Assembly (NCBI GenBank): GCA_009469665.1
Contig: SSTB01000049.1
Coordinates: forward strand, 1-7,001
From: Azonexaceae bacterium
GTDB taxonomy: Bacteria > Pseudomonadota > Gammaproteobacteria > Burkholderiales > Rhodocyclaceae
DNA length: 7,001 nt
Direction: 5' to 3'
Part shown: positions 5,802-7,001 of the stretch, in pieces
Numbering within the stretch: position 1 is the stretch's first letter
How the letters are laid out: every line of letters begins with the position of its first letter
The notes under the pieces: model-generated
The model's input: only the letters and a program-made list of their open reading frames with translations
What the model was told of the DNA's origin: nothing
Database searches by the model: none
Translations under genes and position numbers: made by a program

Positions 5802-6214
5802 TGAAAACTTTGCGAGAGTTCGTTGCCCTGTCCCAAGCCCATTATCATGCGGTGAAGCTTGCCCTGGACGTCAAGCAGGCCACCGCCAGCGGCGATACCG
5901 AGCGCATTGCCGCCGCGGCCGAGAGGGTCGTCGGTCAGATGGCAGGGGAACTGGAAGCCCATTTTCGCCTGGAAGAAACCCTGTTGCTGCCCGCCATGAA
6001 GGAGGCAGGTCATGCCGGAATGACCAGCCGTGCCCTGGTGGAACACCGTCTCATGCGGGAAGCCGCGGCAAGCCTCGCGATGCCCAGCGCATCCCTGCTG
6101 GAAAGTTTTGCCGATCTTCTGCTGAGTCACGTCCGTTTCGAGGAGGAGCAGGTCTTTCCCGCCGCCCGGGGATGCCTGGACGACGATACCCTGGCGGCCA
6201 TTGCGGCCTACTGA
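5792..6214 (+). CDS. HHE-domain hemerythrin-like protein
   Basis: This is a small (140-residue) cytoplasmic four-helix protein that probably binds a di-iron centre. Candidate ligands appear in the right order and context: His17 or His19 (LSQAHYHAVKLA), His57 and Glu61 (EAHFRLEE), His85 (VEHRLMRE), and His113 and Glu117 (SHVRFEEEQVFP). Bacterial members are linked to oxygen or nitric oxide sensing, iron handling or repair of iron centres; the exact role here is unknown. There are two possible starts, ATG at 5792 and ATG at 5801. Neither has a good Shine-Dalgarno, and the second keeps every ligand and gives a natural MKTLREFVALSQ beginning. The FNR-like box upstream suggests induction under low oxygen or by nitric oxide. 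The 3' end overlaps the convergent gene by seven bases. Confidence 0.88.
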   Translation: MAAMKTLREFVALSQAHYHAVKLALDVKQATASGDTERIAAAAERVVGQMAGELEAHFRLEETLLLPAMKEAGHAGMTSRALVEHRLMREAAASLAMPSASLLESFADLLLSHVRFEEEQVFPAARGCLDDDTLAAIAAY

Positions 6215-7001
6215 TCTGCCCCGGCCGCCACGGGCGCCGGCGCCACGGCGGGCTCCGGGTTGAGGCATTCCCGCACGCTGTCTTCTCCGGCCCAGCCGCA
6301 GGGGGTTGCCATGCCGGGTGCCGGGTGAGGGACGCCGTCGGCATCGATGCGAGCCGCGCGGGTTTCCCAAGCGACCACCCCGGATTTCTCCAGCCTGAGG
6401 TGCAAGACCCAGCCCAGGCGCGCCTCGGGAGACTCGAAACCGTCGAAGATGAAATTGCCCAAGCTATAGACGATGGGCTTGCCTTGATAGTGTTCGGCGC
6501 CCTGAGTCACGTGGGGATGGCCGCCGACCACGGCGTCGGCCCCGGCATCGATCATGAGGCGGGCGAGTTGGCGTTGGCGCTCGCCGGGTTCGGGTTCGTG
6601 TTCCCAGCCCCAGTGCATGAAGGGAATGACTAGATCGGCACCGGCGCCCCGGGCGGCCCGAATGTCGGCCACCACCTGGCTGTCCTCGCTCCAGGCGACG
6701 CCGGGCCAGTCGGGGCCGGCCTCAAAGGCCCGCGGCTTGAATTCGTTGTAGGCCAGGACCGCGACGCGCAGGCCCTTGGCCTCTATCCACAAGGGAGCGT
6801 GGGCCTCGGCCAGGTTGCGTCCTCCGCCGAAGGGGGCGATGCCTGCCTCCCGCAGCCGCTGCAGTGTTTCCAGGAAGGCGGCCTGGCCGTAGTCGCCGGA
6901 GTGGTTATTGGCGACGCCCAGCGCGTGGAAGCGGCCCTTGAGCAAGGCCACCGCCCCGGGTTCGGCGCGGAAGCTGAAAATCTTGTTGGGGCGTGGCGTT
7001 C
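6208..7001 (-). CDS. CapA-family (PGA_cap) metallophosphatase-like protein, N-terminus beyond right edge
   Basis: The minus-strand frame is open from the right edge (first full codon 6999-6997) to TAG at 6210-6208, giving 263 visible residues. A GTG at 6951 is an internal valine, not the start: the frame continues upstream with RPNKIFSFRAEPGA, which fits the family. Visible motifs, numbered from the first full codon, are ANNHSGDYG (30-38), the metal-site-type MHWGWEHE (about 128-135), GGHPHVTQG (159-167) and YSLGNFIFD (178-186). The usual N-terminal GDxML metal motif must lie outside the window. The family shares a calcineurin-like fold; CapA/PgsA members act in poly-gamma-glutamate capsule production, but many relatives stand alone with unknown substrate, and no capBC-type partner is visible here. 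The C-terminus is an Ala/Pro-rich tail (about 248-263). Confidence 0.88.
   Translation of the reverse strand, partial: TPRPNKIFSFRAEPGAVALLKGRFHALGVANNHSGDYGQAAFLETLQRLREAGIAPFGGGRNLAEAHAPLWIEAKGLRVAVLAYNEFKPRAFEAGPDWPGVAWSEDSQVVADIRAARGAGADLVIPFMHWGWEHEPEPGERQRQLARLMIDAGADAVVGGHPHVTQGAEHYQGKPIVYSLGNFIFDGFESPEARLGWVLHLRLEKSGVVAWETRAARIDADGVPHPAPGMATPCGWAGEDSVRECLNPEPAVAPAPVAAGADQ

Noticed and set aside
6208..6951. Complete 247-residue CapA-like gene starting at 6951
   Set aside because: The codon at 6951 is GTG, the frame stays open to the right edge, and the upstream residues fit the family, so the gene is partial instead of starting here.

Overview
The window looks like a chromosomal segment of a GC-rich proteobacterium, most likely a betaproteobacterium (Rhodocyclales-like by overall impression; this is inference, not a database result). 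Lines counted inside the efflux genes are about 65-75% GC, with strong G/C third-codon bias. The first 300 bases are only about 49% GC.

Layout. (1) 1-306, minus strand: the 5' part of a small multi-pass membrane protein gene that runs off the left edge. (2) 307-1102: a gene-poor stretch with GC-rich inverted and direct repeats (about 342-537) and a truncated, non-functional remnant of an integron-type tyrosine integrase (about 622-765). No intact gene is seen there. (3) 1103-5714, plus strand: a tightly packed four-gene tripartite efflux operon made of a TolC-type outer-membrane channel, a MacA-type periplasmic adaptor, a MacB-type ABC ATPase and a separate MacB-type permease. All three junctions overlap by 1-7 bases, so translation is probably coupled. 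A perfect 14-bp palindrome of the TetR-operator style overlaps the predicted -35 of the operon promoter; the regulator is not in the window. (4) 5715-6214, plus strand: a short gap with an FNR/DNR-like box, then a small HHE hemerythrin-like protein with a complete set of candidate di-iron ligands. (5) 6208-7001, minus strand: a CapA-family metallophosphatase-like gene, convergent with and overlapping the hemerythrin gene by 7 bases, cut by the right edge.

How they work together. The channel, adaptor, ATPase and permease should form one ATP-driven pump spanning both membranes. Its substrate cannot be read from sequence; related pumps export macrolides, lipopeptides, siderophores or toxins. The hemerythrin gene appears to be a separate unit, possibly controlled by low oxygen or nitric oxide. 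The CapA-like gene is independent. I see no clearly unprecedented system. The points most worth checking are the two palindromic regulatory sites, the possible leaderless start of the hemerythrin gene, the integrase remnant with its repeats, and the low-GC membrane gene at the left edge.
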